Of a stretch of 57,235 bases of DNA, positions 25,211-35,789 are shown one piece after another. How positions within the stretch are numbered: the stretch's first letter is position 1; every line of letters begins with the position of its first letter. The stretch is from Planctomycetaceae bacterium (lineage in GTDB: Bacteria; Planctomycetota; Planctomycetia; Planctomycetales; Planctomycetaceae): assembly GCA_014762625.1 (NCBI GenBank), contig JABURQ010000021.1:1-57235 (forward strand), given 5' to 3'. Below the pieces are notes generated by a model. That model made no database searches. It was given only the letters and a program-made list of their open reading frames with translations, and was not told the DNA's origin. Position numbers and translations under genes: made by a program.

Positions 25211-28060
25211 ATGCCACGTTACGACGCCCGCCGCATCGAACCCAAATGGCAGGCTTATTGGGATCAACACGAAACATTCCGCACGCCCGACGAGGTTCCC
25301 GAAGGGCCGAAGTTTTACGCGCTCGATATGTTTCCCTATCCGTCTGGAAGCGGCTTGCACGTCGGGCATCCAGAAGGTTACACGGCGACCGATATTCTCT
25401 CACGTTACAAACGCATGAACGGCGTCAACGTGATGCATCCGATGGGCTGGGACGCTTTCGGTCTACCCGCGGAACAATATGCCATCGAAACGGGCACGCA
25501 CCCCCGAGTGACGACGTACAAAAATATCGATACTTTTCGTCGTCAGTTGAAGAGCCTCGGATTCAGTTACGACTGGAGTCGTGAAGTCGCCACCACTGAC
25601 ATCGAATATGTCCGCTGGACCCAATGGATTTTTCTGCAACTGTTCGATACCTGGTACGATCCCGGCTTCACCTGGACGGGGCCGGATGGAAAAGAACGAA
25701 CCGGCAAAGGACGACCGATTGCGGAACTCCCGATTCCCGCTGAAATTGAACAACAAGGTGACGACGTTGTCCGCCAATATCAGGACGATCATCGTCTCGC
25801 CTATCAATCACACGCTCCAGTCAACTGGTGCCCCGCTTTGGGAACCGTACTCGCGAATGAAGAAGTAACTGCCGACGGCAAGAGCGAACGTGGCAATCAT
25901 CCGGTCGAACGCCGCGCGTTGCGACAGTGGATGTTGCGGATCACCTCGTACGCTGAGCGTCTCGGCAGCGAACTCGATGATGTTAATTGGCCCGAATCGG
26001 TCAAGTTGCTGCAACGTAACTGGATCGGTAAAAGTATCGGTGCGGAAGTCGATTTCTACTGCCCCAGTTTAGAGTCGGGTGGCACTAGCGGCTTGTCCGC
26101 CAGTGAATCTTTCGAGGAGTGGAAACAAGCTCGCTCTCAAAGTAAGTTTCCCGCTCAACCGGAAGAGTCGGTCCTGCGCGTCTACACGACACGTCCCGAC
26201 ACGCTCTACGGAGCCACCTATATGGTGATCGCTCCCGAGCATCCCTTCGTCGAACGACTCACCACCGAGGAGAATAAAGACGCCGTCGAGGAATACTGTC
26301 GTAAGGCGGGACTCAAAAGCGATCTCGACCGCACCGACCTCGCCAAAGAGAAGACGGGAGTCTTCACGGGAAGTTACGCCGTCAATCCGGTCAACGGCGA
26401 GCAGATTCCGGTCTGGATCGCCGACTACGTGCTGATCAGTTACGGAACCGGGGCGATCATGGCGGTTCCGGCACACGACGAACGCGACCTCGAATTTGCT
26501 CAGCAGTTCGATTTGCCGGTGATTGAAGTAGTCGAGACTCCCGATGATGCACCCAATATTGGGTTCACCGGGGAAGGAACGGCCATCAATTCTGGCGAAT
26601 TCACGGGAACTCCGACCAAGGAATTCAAACGCAAGATCATTGAGAAACTGGACTCGGAAGGTGTCGGGACCAAGGCCGTCAATTACAAATTGCGGGATTG
26701 GCTCTTCTCGCGTCAGCGTTACTGGGGGGAACCGTTTCCGATCTGGCATGAAATCGATGATGAAGGCAACCTGACCGGAAAAATGACTCCGGTCGAGGAA
26801 AGCGAACTTCCGGTCGAGCTTCCCGAGATGGAGGATTTCAAGCCGAAAGGAACGCCCGAACCGCCGTTATCTTTCGCGCCGGAGGAGTGGTTGTACAAAA
26901 TCGACGAGAACGGCACTCGCTGGAAACGGGAAACGAACAGCATGCCGCAATGGGCGGGAAGTTGCTGGTACTATCTTCGCTATTGCGATCCGAAAAACGA
27001 CGACGCCTTTATCGATCCCGAGAAAGAGAAGTACTGGTTGCCGGTCGATCTCTACATCGGCGGTGTCGAACACGCCGTATTGCACCTGTTGTACGCCCGC
27101 TTCTGGCACAAGGTGTTGTTTGATCTCGGTCATGTGACCTGTCCCGAGCCGTTCCAGAAACTCGTCAATCAGGGGATGATTCTGGGCGAAGCGGAGCTCA
27201 CCGGTTTCCAGGATGCAGAGGGGAATTGGATCTCGGCAAAAGAGCTCCCCGATAACTTCGAGGGAGAGACAGTAAGCGTCGCGGCGGAAGATGTCGAGAA
27301 GCAGGGGGAATCGTTTGTTCTCAAAGCGAATCCGTCAATCGCCATTGATTCCCGGGCTCACAAGATGTCTAAATCGCGCGGTAACGTGATCAATCCCGAT
27401 GATATCGTTTCCGACTACGGAGCCGACTCGTTGCGCTTGTATGAGATGTTCATGGGACCGCTCGAACAAACCAAGCCGTGGAGTATGTCGGGAGTGGAGG
27501 GAGTGTTCCGCTTTCTCGCTCGCGTCTGGCGGATGGTGGCCGACGATCGTGCTGAAGAAGTTCAATTGAACGACGCGGTGCAGGACGTCGAACCGAACGA
27601 AGAGCAACTTCGTATCCTTCACAAGACGATCAAAGCGGTCACCGAAGATATTGAGAAGCTCTCCTTCAATACAGCGATCAGTCGGATGATGGAGTTCACG
27701 AACGAGATCAGCGGTCAAGATATCCGCCCGAAAGCAGTACTCGAACCGTTCGTGTTGTTGTTGAGTCCGTTTGCTCCGCACCTCGCGGAAGAGTTGTGGG
27801 AACTGCTCGGACATGAAGAATCGCTCGCGTATGCGGAATGGCCGCAATTCGACGAGTCGAAAATGGTCGAATCGGAAATCGAAATCCCTGTCCAGATCAA
27901 GGGGAAAGTTCGCGGTCGCGTGAAGATCGCGGCAGACGCCGACCAGGATGCCATGATTGCCGCCGCCAAAACGGCAGTCGCCGACTATATCGAAGGTAAA
28001 GATATCGTCAAGACGATCGCCGTCCCCGGACGGATGGTCAATTTCGTGATTAAAGGATGA
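25211..28060 (+). CDS. leuS: Leucyl-tRNA synthetase
   Basis: 949 residues, class I synthetase. HIGH-type motif HVGH at residues 50-53 ([16 protein letters not shown]), the CP1 editing domain (~225-430, with [14 protein letters not shown]), KMSKS at 718-722, and the C-terminal anticodon-binding region. Somewhat longer than E. coli LeuRS (860), through insertions around residues 155-190 and 640-700. Followed after 3 bp by an S4-domain gene. Confidence 0.97.
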   Translation: MPRYDARRIEPKWQAYWDQHETFRTPDEVPEGPKFYALDMFPYPSGSGLHVGHPEGYTATDILSRYKRMNGVNVMHPMGWDAFGLPAEQYAIETGTHPRVTTYKNIDTFRRQLKSLGFSYDWSREVATTDIEYVRWTQWIFLQLFDTWYDPGFTWTGPDGKERTGKGRPIAELPIPAEIEQQGDDVVRQYQDDHRLAYQSHAPVNWCPALGTVLANEEVTADGKSERGNHPVERRALRQWMLRITSYAERLGSELDDVNWPESVKLLQRNWIGKSIGAEVDFYCPSLESGGTSGLSASESFEEWKQARSQSKFPAQPEESVLRVYTTRPDTLYGATYMVIAPEHPFVERLTTEENKDAVEEYCRKAGLKSDLDRTDLAKEKTGVFTGSYAVNPVNGEQIPVWIADYVLISYGTGAIMAVPAHDERDLEFAQQFDLPVIEVVETPDDAPNIGFTGEGTAINSGEFTGTPTKEFKRKIIEKLDSEGVGTKAVNYKLRDWLFSRQRYWGEPFPIWHEIDDEGNLTGKMTPVEESELPVELPEMEDFKPKGTPEPPLSFAPEEWLYKIDENGTRWKRETNSMPQWAGSCWYYLRYCDPKNDDAFIDPEKEKYWLPVDLYIGGVEHAVLHLLYARFWHKVLFDLGHVTCPEPFQKLVNQGMILGEAELTGFQDAEGNWISAKELPDNFEGETVSVAAEDVEKQGESFVLKANPSIAIDSRAHKMSKSRGNVINPDDIVSDYGADSLRLYEMFMGPLEQTKPWSMSGVEGVFRFLARVWRMVADDRAEEVQLNDAVQDVEPNEEQLRILHKTIKAVTEDIEKLSFNTAISRMMEFTNEISGQDIRPKAVLEPFVLLLSPFAPHLAEELWELLGHEESLAYAEWPQFDESKMVESEIEIPVQIKGKVRGRVKIAADADQDAMIAAAKTAVADYIEGKDIVKTIAVPGRMVNFVIKG

Positions 28061-28063
28061 GTC

Positions 28064-28321
28064 GTGTCCAACCAAACCCCTGACGATGAATCGATTCGCC
28101 TGGATCAACTGCTGAAAGTAAGCGGTCTGGCTCAGACCGGCGGTCATGCGAAAATGGCCATTCAAGGAGGCGAAGTGCTGGTGAACGGCGAGATTGAGAC
28201 GCGTCGTCGTCGTAAGTTGTTTGCTGGCGACAGGATCGAGTTTAACGGTGAGGTTGTTGTGATCGACGAGGGAGACTCCGGATCTGACCGCGCTGAGGAA
28301 ACTACCCCCGATCGGTCTTGA
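28064..28321 (+). CDS. Small S4-domain RNA-binding protein
   Basis: 85 residues, with an S4 fold at ~11-72: [42 protein letters not shown] start at 28064, 3 bp after leuS, so likely coupled to it. Resembles YbcJ/RqcP-like stand-alone S4 proteins that bind rRNA or tRNA. The acidic C-terminal tail is poorly structured. Exact role unknown. Confidence 0.85.
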   Translation: MSNQTPDDESIRLDQLLKVSGLAQTGGHAKMAIQGGEVLVNGEIETRRRRKLFAGDRIEFNGEVVVIDEGDSGSDRAEETTPDRS

Positions 28322-28408
28322 GTGAAACGCCCTGAAGTTCGATGATTGAGAAACTGAAAGGGAACTGGCAGACGTGTCGTTACGTCGAATAGGAAGGATG
28401 ATCCCGCG

Positions 28409-28825
28409 ATGCCGTTAAAATCACTCCCCGTCGAAGAACCGACGCTCAACCTGACACCGATGGTGGACATCGTGTTTCTGTTGATCATCTTCTTCATGGT
28501 CGGAACGCAGTTCGCCGAGATGGAGCGTTCGATTGACGTGCAATTGCCGACGGTCTCCAGCGTGACTCCTTTAACCGGCGTGCCGGATGCGAAAGTCGTC
28601 GATATTCACGAAGACGGCCGGATCGAATATGAAGGTGAAGAGACGACTCTTGAAGACTTGCAGACCACCCTCGAAGCCGCCCAGGAAAATTACTCTGGAC
28701 AGGCAGTCGTCCTGCGAGGCGACCAGCGATGCGCCTATCAACAGATCATGAACGTGATCGCGGTTTGCAAACGGGCGAAGATCGCCTCCATCTCGCTCGC
28801 CAATAAACCTGACCAGCAACCTTAA
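28409..28825 (+). CDS. exbD: ExbD/TolR-family biopolymer transport protein
   Basis: 138 residues, one membrane helix near the N-terminus ([17 protein letters not shown]) with the conserved proton-path Asp at residue 20, then a periplasmic domain. AGGAAGGA lies about 10 bp before the ATG. ExbD works with ExbB to drive TonB from the proton gradient; no exbB is visible in the window. It is followed after 16 bp by a large protein with a TonB-like anchor, which suggests they work together. Confidence 0.9.
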   Translation: MPLKSLPVEEPTLNLTPMVDIVFLLIIFFMVGTQFAEMERSIDVQLPTVSSVTPLTGVPDAKVVDIHEDGRIEYEGEETTLEDLQTTLEAAQENYSGQAVVLRGDQRCAYQQIMNVIAVCKRAKIASISLANKPDQQP

Positions 28826-28841
28826 TCTCCCCATTTTCATC

Positions 28842-31079
28842 ATGAGTCTCAGCCTCAACACCGGATTGATCATCGTCATCGGGCTGCTGTCAGTGACAGC
28901 GGTGACGGCGTTGGTGTTGATGGTGATGATGCTGCAGGGGCGTAAAGCGGTCGCTCACGCAACGGGATTGTCGTTCGTCGTCTCGGTTCTCGCGCATCTC
29001 GGTTTTGTTTGCGGTTGGTTCGCCTGGTATCTCTATTCCGAACTGAACCCGAGCGCCAGTGCTGCTGTGATTTCGGAATTACCGCCTCAGGAAGTGGTGG
29101 AAATCCAGGAGATTCTGGATGCCTCCGAAGATCAGATCGCGGCGGAAGAGAATGGCGACAGCCGATTGACGGACATCACGGAAAACACCACCGTTCCGGA
29201 ACTCGATCGATTTGTCCCCGAAATGGATCAGGAACCGTTTCCTCCGCTCGAACCGGAACGAAACGAGGTGTTGGCGGAAGCCACGCCGCCGATTGACATC
29301 CCCGACGTTCGCAGCGAACTCGATTTGCCGGTCTCCGTGCCGAAACCGGAGAAAGCGGGAGCGACCGGGCCTTTTACTCAATCGCAAATTCCGTTGGAAG
29401 TAGAGGTTCCCGAACGACAGTCTCGTCCCGAGGTGACGATTCCCGATACTCCACTCGAACGCACCGCCACGCCGACCGTCGCGCAGCAGGATTCTCCGCT
29501 GGAACGATCCCAGAAACAGGGAGCCGTCAACCGGATTGACATTGAATCCAACCCGCTCTTGTCGGCTCCCGATCTGGTGGAAGATCCGCAAGCGATGTTG
29601 GAAAAGTCAGACGACACTTCGACTCTCTCGCAAATGACAGGCCCCACTCCGACCGTCATCGACGATTCGAATGCTGGGACGGAATCGTTGGCGAACTCTG
29701 AAGACGGGCGGGTCAGTGATTCTCCAGAAGAGAAAATTACGCGGACGAAGTTGGCGGAACCAATCGGAATCGACGGTGGGTCGATGCAGCGCGAGCGACC
29801 GAATTTCGCTCCTTCGACTCCGATTCCCGAGATGAGTGGCGTTGAGGTCACTCCCTCCGTCCCTGATTTGGATCTCCCTGCCTTGGGAACCAATGCTCCG
29901 AATATCGTCAAACCGAGTTTTGATCTACCCCTGGAACCGACTGTCGAAAGCGTCCCCAACACTTATCGTTTACGCTCCATCGAACGTCGGGCTGACATTG
30001 CTCGGAAATTCGGGGGGACGGATGAAACCGAACGGGCCGTGGAAAATTCGCTGGCCTGGCTCGCCGCTCATCAAAACGACGCCGGCTATTGGGATGCCGA
30101 TCGTTACGGGAGCGGACAGGGACCGCAAGCGGATGTGGCCGACTTGAATCTCTCGGAAGATCGGAAAAAAGTTCGCCGCGAATCGGGAGTCCAGGCGGAT
30201 ACCGGCGTGACGGCACTCTCGTTACTGGCTTTTCTTGCGGCGGGCTACACTAATGAAGAAGGGCAATATGCGGAAAACGTCAATCGCGCGATGGTCTGGT
30301 TGGTCGAACAGCAGCGCGAAGACGGATTCCTCGGCGGCGACGCGACCTACTTTGCCGCAAATTACTGTCATGGAATGGCGACTTACGCCCTCGCAGAAGC
30401 ACTCGGGATGCAGAGCAATCCCGAGGCATCGACCAAATTGAAGCGGGCTGTCGAAAACGGTGTCAGTTACACCATTCTGATGCAGAACACGACCGACGGT
30501 GGATGGCGTTATCGTCCCCGTTCGAGCGAAGGGGATATGAGCCTGTTCGGTTGGCAGTTGATGGCTTTGAAATCTGCAGAGATAGCGGGAGTCAATATCC
30601 CCGAAACAGCGCGCGAACGGATGATTTCATTCCTGCGGGATCGATCGCTGGGGGACAACAAGGGCTTGGCCGCCTATCGACCGGGTGAAGCGATCACCTC
30701 CGCGATGACCGCCGAGGCGCTCTTTTGCAAACAGATCCTTGGCATCCGTCGGAAGAACCCTCAATCGACGGAAGCGGTTCGGTATCTACTGAGAGAGACT
30801 CCGAAAATCTCCAACTGGAATCTCTACTACTGGTATTACGGGACGCTGGCGATGTACCAGTATGGCGGCGAGGAATGGGATCGCTGGAATCTGGCGATGC
30901 GCGACACGATCGTCTCCACACAGAAGACGAAGGGGGATCTGGCGGGGAGTTGGGATCCGGTGGGACCGTGGGGTCCGTACGGAGGCCGGGTTTACTCCAC
31001 CGCGCTGGCCACGCTTTGTCTGGAAGTCTATTACCGATTCCTGCCACTTTATGAACATGGCAGTCGGTTCGACGAATAA
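28842..31079 (+). CDS. TonB-like-anchored protein with prenyltransferase/squalene-cyclase-type repeat barrel
   Basis: 745 residues. Two N-terminal hydrophobic helices (~8-31 and ~42-65); the second reads LSFVVSVLAHLGFVCGWF and has Ser48-x3-His52, the pattern of the TonB helix (Ser16/His20 in E. coli). A long Pro/Glu/Thr-rich linker (~70-380) is like the periplasm-spanning linker of TonB. The C-terminal part (~385-740) has alpha/alpha-barrel repeats of the prenyltransferase/squalene oxidase type, e.g. AVENSLAWLAAHQNDAGYW, GVTALSLLAFLAAGY, TTDGGWRYRP. The catalytic DXDD motif of squalene-hopene cyclase is not seen, so it is probably a binding domain. 16 bp after exbD. Confidence 0.8.
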   Translation: MSLSLNTGLIIVIGLLSVTAVTALVLMVMMLQGRKAVAHATGLSFVVSVLAHLGFVCGWFAWYLYSELNPSASAAVISELPPQEVVEIQEILDASEDQIAAEENGDSRLTDITENTTVPELDRFVPEMDQEPFPPLEPERNEVLAEATPPIDIPDVRSELDLPVSVPKPEKAGATGPFTQSQIPLEVEVPERQSRPEVTIPDTPLERTATPTVAQQDSPLERSQKQGAVNRIDIESNPLLSAPDLVEDPQAMLEKSDDTSTLSQMTGPTPTVIDDSNAGTESLANSEDGRVSDSPEEKITRTKLAEPIGIDGGSMQRERPNFAPSTPIPEMSGVEVTPSVPDLDLPALGTNAPNIVKPSFDLPLEPTVESVPNTYRLRSIERRADIARKFGGTDETERAVENSLAWLAAHQNDAGYWDADRYGSGQGPQADVADLNLSEDRKKVRRESGVQADTGVTALSLLAFLAAGYTNEEGQYAENVNRAMVWLVEQQREDGFLGGDATYFAANYCHGMATYALAEALGMQSNPEASTKLKRAVENGVSYTILMQNTTDGGWRYRPRSSEGDMSLFGWQLMALKSAEIAGVNIPETARERMISFLRDRSLGDNKGLAAYRPGEAITSAMTAEALFCKQILGIRRKNPQSTEAVRYLLRETPKISNWNLYYWYYGTLAMYQYGGEEWDRWNLAMRDTIVSTQKTKGDLAGSWDPVGPWGPYGGRVYSTALATLCLEVYYRFLPLYEHGSRFDE

Positions 31080-31103
31080 ATCGCCTTTCACAGGAATGGA
31101 GAA

Positions 31104-31451
31104 ATGAATCGACCTCGCAAAATTCTCCCCTCACCGGTGTCACTTGTCATAGCCTGTTTGCTGTTTCTGACCGCCGCTTCGTTCACTCCTATCGGCTTGT
31201 TGGTCTGGGCGATGATTGTCTCGGGGATTTTCGCTTACATCTTCGAAGGCCACCATTATCAGACCGCCTGGTTAACCGTGGGAGTCTTTCTGGCGGTGAT
31301 TATGGTCCTGGTTCCGAGCAGTTCGACCGGAAGCATCACTCCCGAGAATCAGGGGATTTCGGTGCTGGGCCTGACGATCGCAGCGGTCAGCGGGTTACTG
31401 GCGGGGATTGCTTTCTCTCATTGGAGAAATCGCTCCTCCTCTCAGGAGTGA
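31104..31451 (+). CDS. Small hypothetical membrane protein
   Basis: 115 residues with three or four hydrophobic helices (~13-30, 34-50, 55-72, 86-106) and short polar ends. It starts 24 bp after the barrel protein, with GGAATGGAG just upstream, so it belongs to the exbD operon. No family recognised. A role as membrane partner of the ExbD/TonB-like pair is only guessed from position; it is too short and lacks features of ExbB. Confidence 0.6.
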   Translation: MNRPRKILPSPVSLVIACLLFLTAASFTPIGLLVWAMIVSGIFAYIFEGHHYQTAWLTVGVFLAVIMVLVPSSSTGSITPENQGISVLGLTIAAVSGLLAGIAFSHWRNRSSSQE

Positions 31452-31478
31452 TCTCGACGATTGCTCTGGTCGAAACGC

Positions 31479-32147
31479 TTACTCCCGTTCCGCTTCTTCT
31501 TCTTCTTCTTCTTCTTCTTCTTCTCGCTCGGGGGCGTCTGCCTCACGTTCCCGTTCGCGAGCGGCTCGCGCTCGTTGCTCGTCTTCTTCACGTTCGCGGA
31601 TTTCGCGTCGTTCCCGTTCTTCTTGTTCCGCTCGTTCGCGTCGTTCGGCGTTTTCCCGTTCACGGACTTCACGCAGTTCAATTTCGACGTGGCGACGAGG
31701 TCCCCGTTCGCGTTCTTCGCGAAGCTCGTTGACCTGATGTCGGAGTTCCTGAACCTCGTTCCTCAAATCGTGGACCAGATCAAACAGTTCTTCCATTTCA
31801 CCGCGAGGTCGTTCCGATTCATGTTCTCGCCGCTCACCATGTTTGTGATGACGTTCGAGGACTCCGCTCAATTCCTCGATCTCACGATCGATTCGTTCGC
31901 GCGTCTCGGCCAGTTCGTGCATCTCGCGTTCCGCCTGTTCGGCTTCTCGATGCAGGTTCCCCAAATGTTCTTCGAGTTCGGCTTGCCGTTGACCCATTTT
32001 TTCATGTTCGCGGAGAAGGTTTTCCCGGTGCTGGTGAATCTCGTCAATGTTCGGCTCTCGCTGAGCGGTGGCAGAAGTACCGAACAATAGGACGGGAAGA
32101 GCCAAGAGTGCAGTCGCTATGAAAATTCGTCGGAGAGTTTTTCGCAT
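31479..32147 (-). CDS. Exported charged coiled-coil protein with poly-Glu tail
   Basis: 222 residues. Signal peptide (~1-28, cut near ATA), then almost uninterrupted charged helix with heptad spacing (e.g. EELFDLVHDLRNEVQELRHQVNELREE, ~118-145), followed by an Arg/Glu-alternating segment and a terminal run of about 11 Glu. The Glu run is encoded by a perfect triplet repeat. Such single-helix proteins are stiff rods or coiled coils; function unknown. Isolated between convergent and divergent neighbours. Confidence 0.75.
   Translation of the reverse strand: MRKTLRRIFIATALLALPVLLFGTSATAQREPNIDEIHQHRENLLREHEKMGQRQAELEEHLGNLHREAEQAEREMHELAETRERIDREIEELSGVLERHHKHGERREHESERPRGEMEELFDLVHDLRNEVQELRHQVNELREERERGPRRHVEIELREVRERENAERRERAEQEERERREIREREEDEQRARAAREREREADAPEREEEEEEEEEEAERE
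31493..31524 (-). repeat. Trinucleotide (GAA)n repeat coding for poly-Glu
   Basis: Thirty-two bases of uninterrupted CTT/TTC pattern on the plus strand (about 10.7 units), i.e. GAA codons for the Glu tail. Uninterrupted triplet runs change length easily without shifting the frame. Confidence 0.95.
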
Positions 32148-32260
32148 GTGGCACCTTCGGATCGCTTTCAGGTTGTGGAAGTGAGTTTCGGGACTCGCGT
32201 CGGTTTGAATATTATCTTAATCTAAAGGAATCCCGTCGTCTAATATTTCTCAGGTGTCGC

Positions 32261-33184
32261 ATGTCTGTCAGCCAAATCCAGGAATGGATCGCGATTCAAC
32301 GTAATCCGATGTCGGGATCGGGGGTTGGACGTGAAGAGCTGGTGAAACTGGTTCTATCACTTCAGAAGTTTGGCTATCACGTACGCATTTTCAAAAACCG
32401 GGACAAACTGCTCGCGGCGCTGAATGACGTCGATCGGCGCGAGCGATTGCGTTGTCTGGTCGCGGCGGGAGGAGACGGCACGGTCAACGATGTTTTGAAT
32501 CGTTATCCGAGCGTTCCTTTGACCATTTTCCCGATGGGTACTGAAAATCTACTGGCGAAATATCTGAAAATTGAAAGTTCGGGGGACCGGTTGGCAGAAG
32601 TGATTCATCATGGGCGAACGGCGCAGTTTGATGTTTGCCAGGTGAATGGACGTAAGTTCTTGCTGATGCTAAGCTTCGGTATTGATGCGGATGTGGTTCA
32701 TCGCACCAGTGAGGCACGTACCGGACACATCAGCAAGCTCGATTATTTCCAACCATTCTGGGATTCCGTACGTAATTATGAATATCCGGAAATTCGCGTG
32801 TTTGTTGACGATGGCGACACCCCTCACACCGGACGTTTCGGTATATTAAGCAATATTCCCGCCTACGCCCTGCAACTTCCATTTGCCGTGGGGGCCAGTC
32901 CTTTTGATGGACGCCTCGATTTGCGGCTGTTCGAAAAAGGCTCGCTCTGGTCCACGATGGAATATCTGTACTACGTGACAAATCGGTGGCACGAGGAACG
33001 TGACGACGTCACGTGTTTGAGCGCGCGTCGGTTCCGAATTGAGAGCGAAGTGCCCGTTCCGTTACAAGTTGACGGAGATCCGGCCGGTTTTACCCCGGTC
33101 GAGGTAGAGGTCAGTTCGTCGAAGGTGACGTTACTGGTCCCTGAGAAATTTCCCAGCGAAACCACGGAAAGGATTCCCCAATGA
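32261..33184 (+). CDS. Diacylglycerol/lipid kinase family protein (YegS/BmrU-like)
   Basis: 307 residues. DAGK catalytic domain with RNPMSGSG (~14-21), nucleotide loop [13 protein letters not shown] (~68-80), and [14 protein letters not shown]. Phosphorylates lipids such as diacylglycerol or sphingoid-like lipids at the inner membrane, or acts in related lipid metabolism. Its stop overlaps the kdsA start (ATGA). Confidence 0.88.
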   Translation: MSVSQIQEWIAIQRNPMSGSGVGREELVKLVLSLQKFGYHVRIFKNRDKLLAALNDVDRRERLRCLVAAGGDGTVNDVLNRYPSVPLTIFPMGTENLLAKYLKIESSGDRLAEVIHHGRTAQFDVCQVNGRKFLLMLSFGIDADVVHRTSEARTGHISKLDYFQPFWDSVRNYEYPEIRVFVDDGDTPHTGRFGILSNIPAYALQLPFAVGASPFDGRLDLRLFEKGSLWSTMEYLYYVTNRWHEERDDVTCLSARRFRIESEVPVPLQVDGDPAGFTPVEVEVSSSKVTLLVPEKFPSETTERIPQ

Positions 33185-34041
33185 GTATCGCCGACGTTCC
33201 TGTGAAACAATGGATGTGCGGTCCGCAACAACCGCTGCTGTTCATCGCCGGTCCCTGTGTCATGGAAGATGAGGAACTCGTCAAACGAACGTCCGGGGAA
33301 CTGGCCTCGCTGGCTGAGAAGCTTGGCGTGCAACTGGTTTACAAATCAAGTTTCGATAAAGCCAATCGGACCAGCATTCACTCGTTTCGCGGGCCGGGAC
33401 TTGAAGTTGGATTAGAGTGGCTGGCCAAAGTGAAGGAGGCCACCGGACTCCCCGTCACTACCGACGTGCACGAACCGGAACAGGCGCGTCAGGCTTCGGA
33501 AGTCTGCGATATCGTTCAAATCCCCGCCTTTCTCGCCCGACAAACCGATCTATTGCAGGCCGCTGCGGAAGGGACCGCCAAGCACGGCGGCGTCGTGAAC
33601 ATCAAGAAACCGCAATTCGTCGCTCCCGAAGATACGGTTCACGCCGTTACGAAATGTCGCGAATCCGGAAACGATCGGGTTTTACTAACGGAACGGGGGA
33701 CGACATTCGGCTACGGACGACTCGTGAACGATTTTCGCTGCATTCCCATCATGCATGACATTGGGACGCCGGTCATTTACGATGCGACACACAGCGTGCA
33801 GATGCCGGGGGGCAAAACAACCGGCGGGCAACGCGACATGGTTTGGCCGTTGTCGAGGGCGGCGGTTGCGTGCGGTTGCGACGGGGTGTTCTTCGAGACG
33901 CATCCGGATCCCGATCGGGCGAAAAGCGACGGCCCGAATATGGTCCCGCTATCTCTGGCCGAAACATTGATGACCCATTTAACCCGCATGCGGGAATTGA
34001 CTCTCGAATTGTCCTCTTCGGAAGCCTTCAGCCATTCTTGA
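33181..34041 (+). CDS. kdsA: 3-deoxy-8-phosphooctulonate (Kdo-8-P) synthase
   Basis: 286 residues. Condenses phosphoenolpyruvate with arabinose-5-phosphate to Kdo-8-P for the LPS inner core. Family blocks visible: [14 protein letters not shown] near the N-terminus, [24 protein letters not shown], and [11 protein letters not shown] near residue 200. Cys in AGPC hints at the metal-dependent class, and with lpxC supports LPS in this organism. ATG overlaps the lipid kinase stop. Confidence 0.95.
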   Translation: MSIADVPVKQWMCGPQQPLLFIAGPCVMEDEELVKRTSGELASLAEKLGVQLVYKSSFDKANRTSIHSFRGPGLEVGLEWLAKVKEATGLPVTTDVHEPEQARQASEVCDIVQIPAFLARQTDLLQAAAEGTAKHGGVVNIKKPQFVAPEDTVHAVTKCRESGNDRVLLTERGTTFGYGRLVNDFRCIPIMHDIGTPVIYDATHSVQMPGGKTTGGQRDMVWPLSRAAVACGCDGVFFETHPDPDRAKSDGPNMVPLSLAETLMTHLTRMRELTLELSSSEAFSHS

Positions 34042-34059
34042 ATATCCAGGTTTGATTTT

Positions 34060-35718
34060 ATGATTTCCCAGCAGCGGATTTTAATTGTCCTGTCCTGTAT
34101 CGCTCTATTTTGTACGGGCTGTCCGTCGAAGGCTCCGCCTGCGGGAACGACGGGGGGTGGCAAGACGGGAAAGCAGGATCCCGCCGATCAACGGTGTGCA
34201 GATAATCTGGACAACGCTTTCAGTTCCCTCGATCCCTACCGTCTGGAAATTGATGCCGACATCGAAGCCACTGCCACCGTGTTGAATTCGTGGTTGTCGA
34301 CCTGCGGCACCTCGGAATGGGAAAATCCGGAGCTATTGAAAAAACTCGATCGACTCCTCAGCGATCAACAAATGACCGATCTGCAGGGGGAACGATTTGG
34401 AAGTCGGGATGTGACCCACATTCGCACTGCGATTCTGCTGCGGAGAATTGCCGAGCAAGCCTCCGCGAATGCTGACTCCGATTTGGAACGGGCCACACGT
34501 CTGTTCGAGTACGTTGCTCGCAACGTCGTTCCCCAGCCCGACAATCAGAATATCCCGCTGACGCTGTATCAGGTGGTGTTGTTTGGACGCGCAACCGCCG
34601 AACACCAGGCCTGGTTATTTGCGGAACTGCTGCATCAATTACGCATCGATGCGGTCATTTTAACCCCCCAAGAAGAGACCTCTTCCTGGGTAACGGCTGT
34701 TTGTCTCGACGACGGAAATTATCTGTTTGATTTTTCCCTGCTGACACCGGTTCCACGCGACGCCGAGAAAAGCTGGCCCATCAGCACGCCCGCGACTCTC
34801 AAAGAGGTGATTCAAAAGCCTGAAATCCTTGCTTCACTCCGAGCGCTCGGTAGTCAGGTTCCCACGGCGGAGTCTTTAAAGAACCCGGCGGTTTGGATTC
34901 CTTCCGAGACCACCTTCTGGTCGATGCGGATGAGGTCGCTCAATCAGACTCAAACGGGATCGGCGACGTTACTGGCCGACGCTTTGCTCGATGGCGACTA
35001 TGGCCAGGGGATTCTGTCCCGAGTAGATGACGCTTCCGAGCGTTGGAAGAGAGACGACATCCGGATTTGGGATTTTCCCGAAGATCAACTCTCTCGCTAT
35101 TGGTCGATCTCCCCAAATTCCTCACAGTCGCAGGCTCTCCGGGCGCGAATCATGCCGTTTCACGCTCCGCTGGAGGTTGAAGTCAACAAAGAGAAGCAGG
35201 ACATCAAGATCACGGAAAAAGGAAACAAACAGTGGATGGCGAGGCTGTCTCAGTTGGAGGGTGATTTTACCAAAGCGATCATGACCTTCGGAGGCTTGCG
35301 GATCGGAAGCAAAAGCACCCGAAACCTGATGGCCGCCCAGGACGTCGATGCGCAGTTTCAGATTATCCTGCAACGTGAGGATGTCGCCGCCGAGGATGCT
35401 CATTTCTGGGTCGCGATCTCTCAACTGGAATCGGGAGAAATCACGAACGCCAAAACGACGCTCCGCGATTATCTGAATCGGTACGAGTCGGCTCGCTGGA
35501 CCGACGCCGTTCGATATTTGCTGGCGAGAATTCACCTGATGAACGACGACTATTCGCTCGCCGCCGAACAACTCGATCAGATTCTGCAAACATCTTCGCT
35601 GAAGAATGCCGCCGCGTTTCTGAAGTCGCGTTTTCCGGAGAGTTCCAATACCTCTGAACCAAACACGGACGAAAAGCAGGAATCGTCTGCCGACGGGACT
35701 GACGAAGGCAATTCCTGA
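34060..35718 (+). CDS. Lipoprotein with degenerate transglutaminase-like core and TPR-like tail
   Basis: 552 residues. Signal peptide with lipobox FCTGC (Cys at ~21). Residues ~145-230 follow the transglutaminase-core pattern (RATAEHQAWLFAELLHQLRIDA, then SSWVTAVCLDDGNYLFDFSL), but the nucleophile Cys and catalytic His positions are replaced, so it is probably inactive as an enzyme. The C-terminal ~130 residues hold helix pairs like TPR (e.g. YLLARIHLMNDDYSLAAEQL). 18 bp after kdsA. No named family; may be an outer-membrane scaffold. Confidence 0.65.
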   Translation: MISQQRILIVLSCIALFCTGCPSKAPPAGTTGGGKTGKQDPADQRCADNLDNAFSSLDPYRLEIDADIEATATVLNSWLSTCGTSEWENPELLKKLDRLLSDQQMTDLQGERFGSRDVTHIRTAILLRRIAEQASANADSDLERATRLFEYVARNVVPQPDNQNIPLTLYQVVLFGRATAEHQAWLFAELLHQLRIDAVILTPQEETSSWVTAVCLDDGNYLFDFSLLTPVPRDAEKSWPISTPATLKEVIQKPEILASLRALGSQVPTAESLKNPAVWIPSETTFWSMRMRSLNQTQTGSATLLADALLDGDYGQGILSRVDDASERWKRDDIRIWDFPEDQLSRYWSISPNSSQSQALRARIMPFHAPLEVEVNKEKQDIKITEKGNKQWMARLSQLEGDFTKAIMTFGGLRIGSKSTRNLMAAQDVDAQFQIILQREDVAAEDAHFWVAISQLESGEITNAKTTLRDYLNRYESARWTDAVRYLLARIHLMNDDYSLAAEQLDQILQTSSLKNAAAFLKSRFPESSNTSEPNTDEKQESSADGTDEGNS

Positions 35719-35789
35719 GCAGCGAGCTTGCATCCTGGCGCTCTGAGCGGCACACTTCGTTACTGAATCTCTGGGAGCCCGGAATCGTT

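Noticed and set aside
28842..31079. True squalene-hopene cyclase
   Set aside because: No catalytic DXDD motif, a TonB-like anchor and a long linker instead of the cyclase N-domain; hpnH is 16 kb away.
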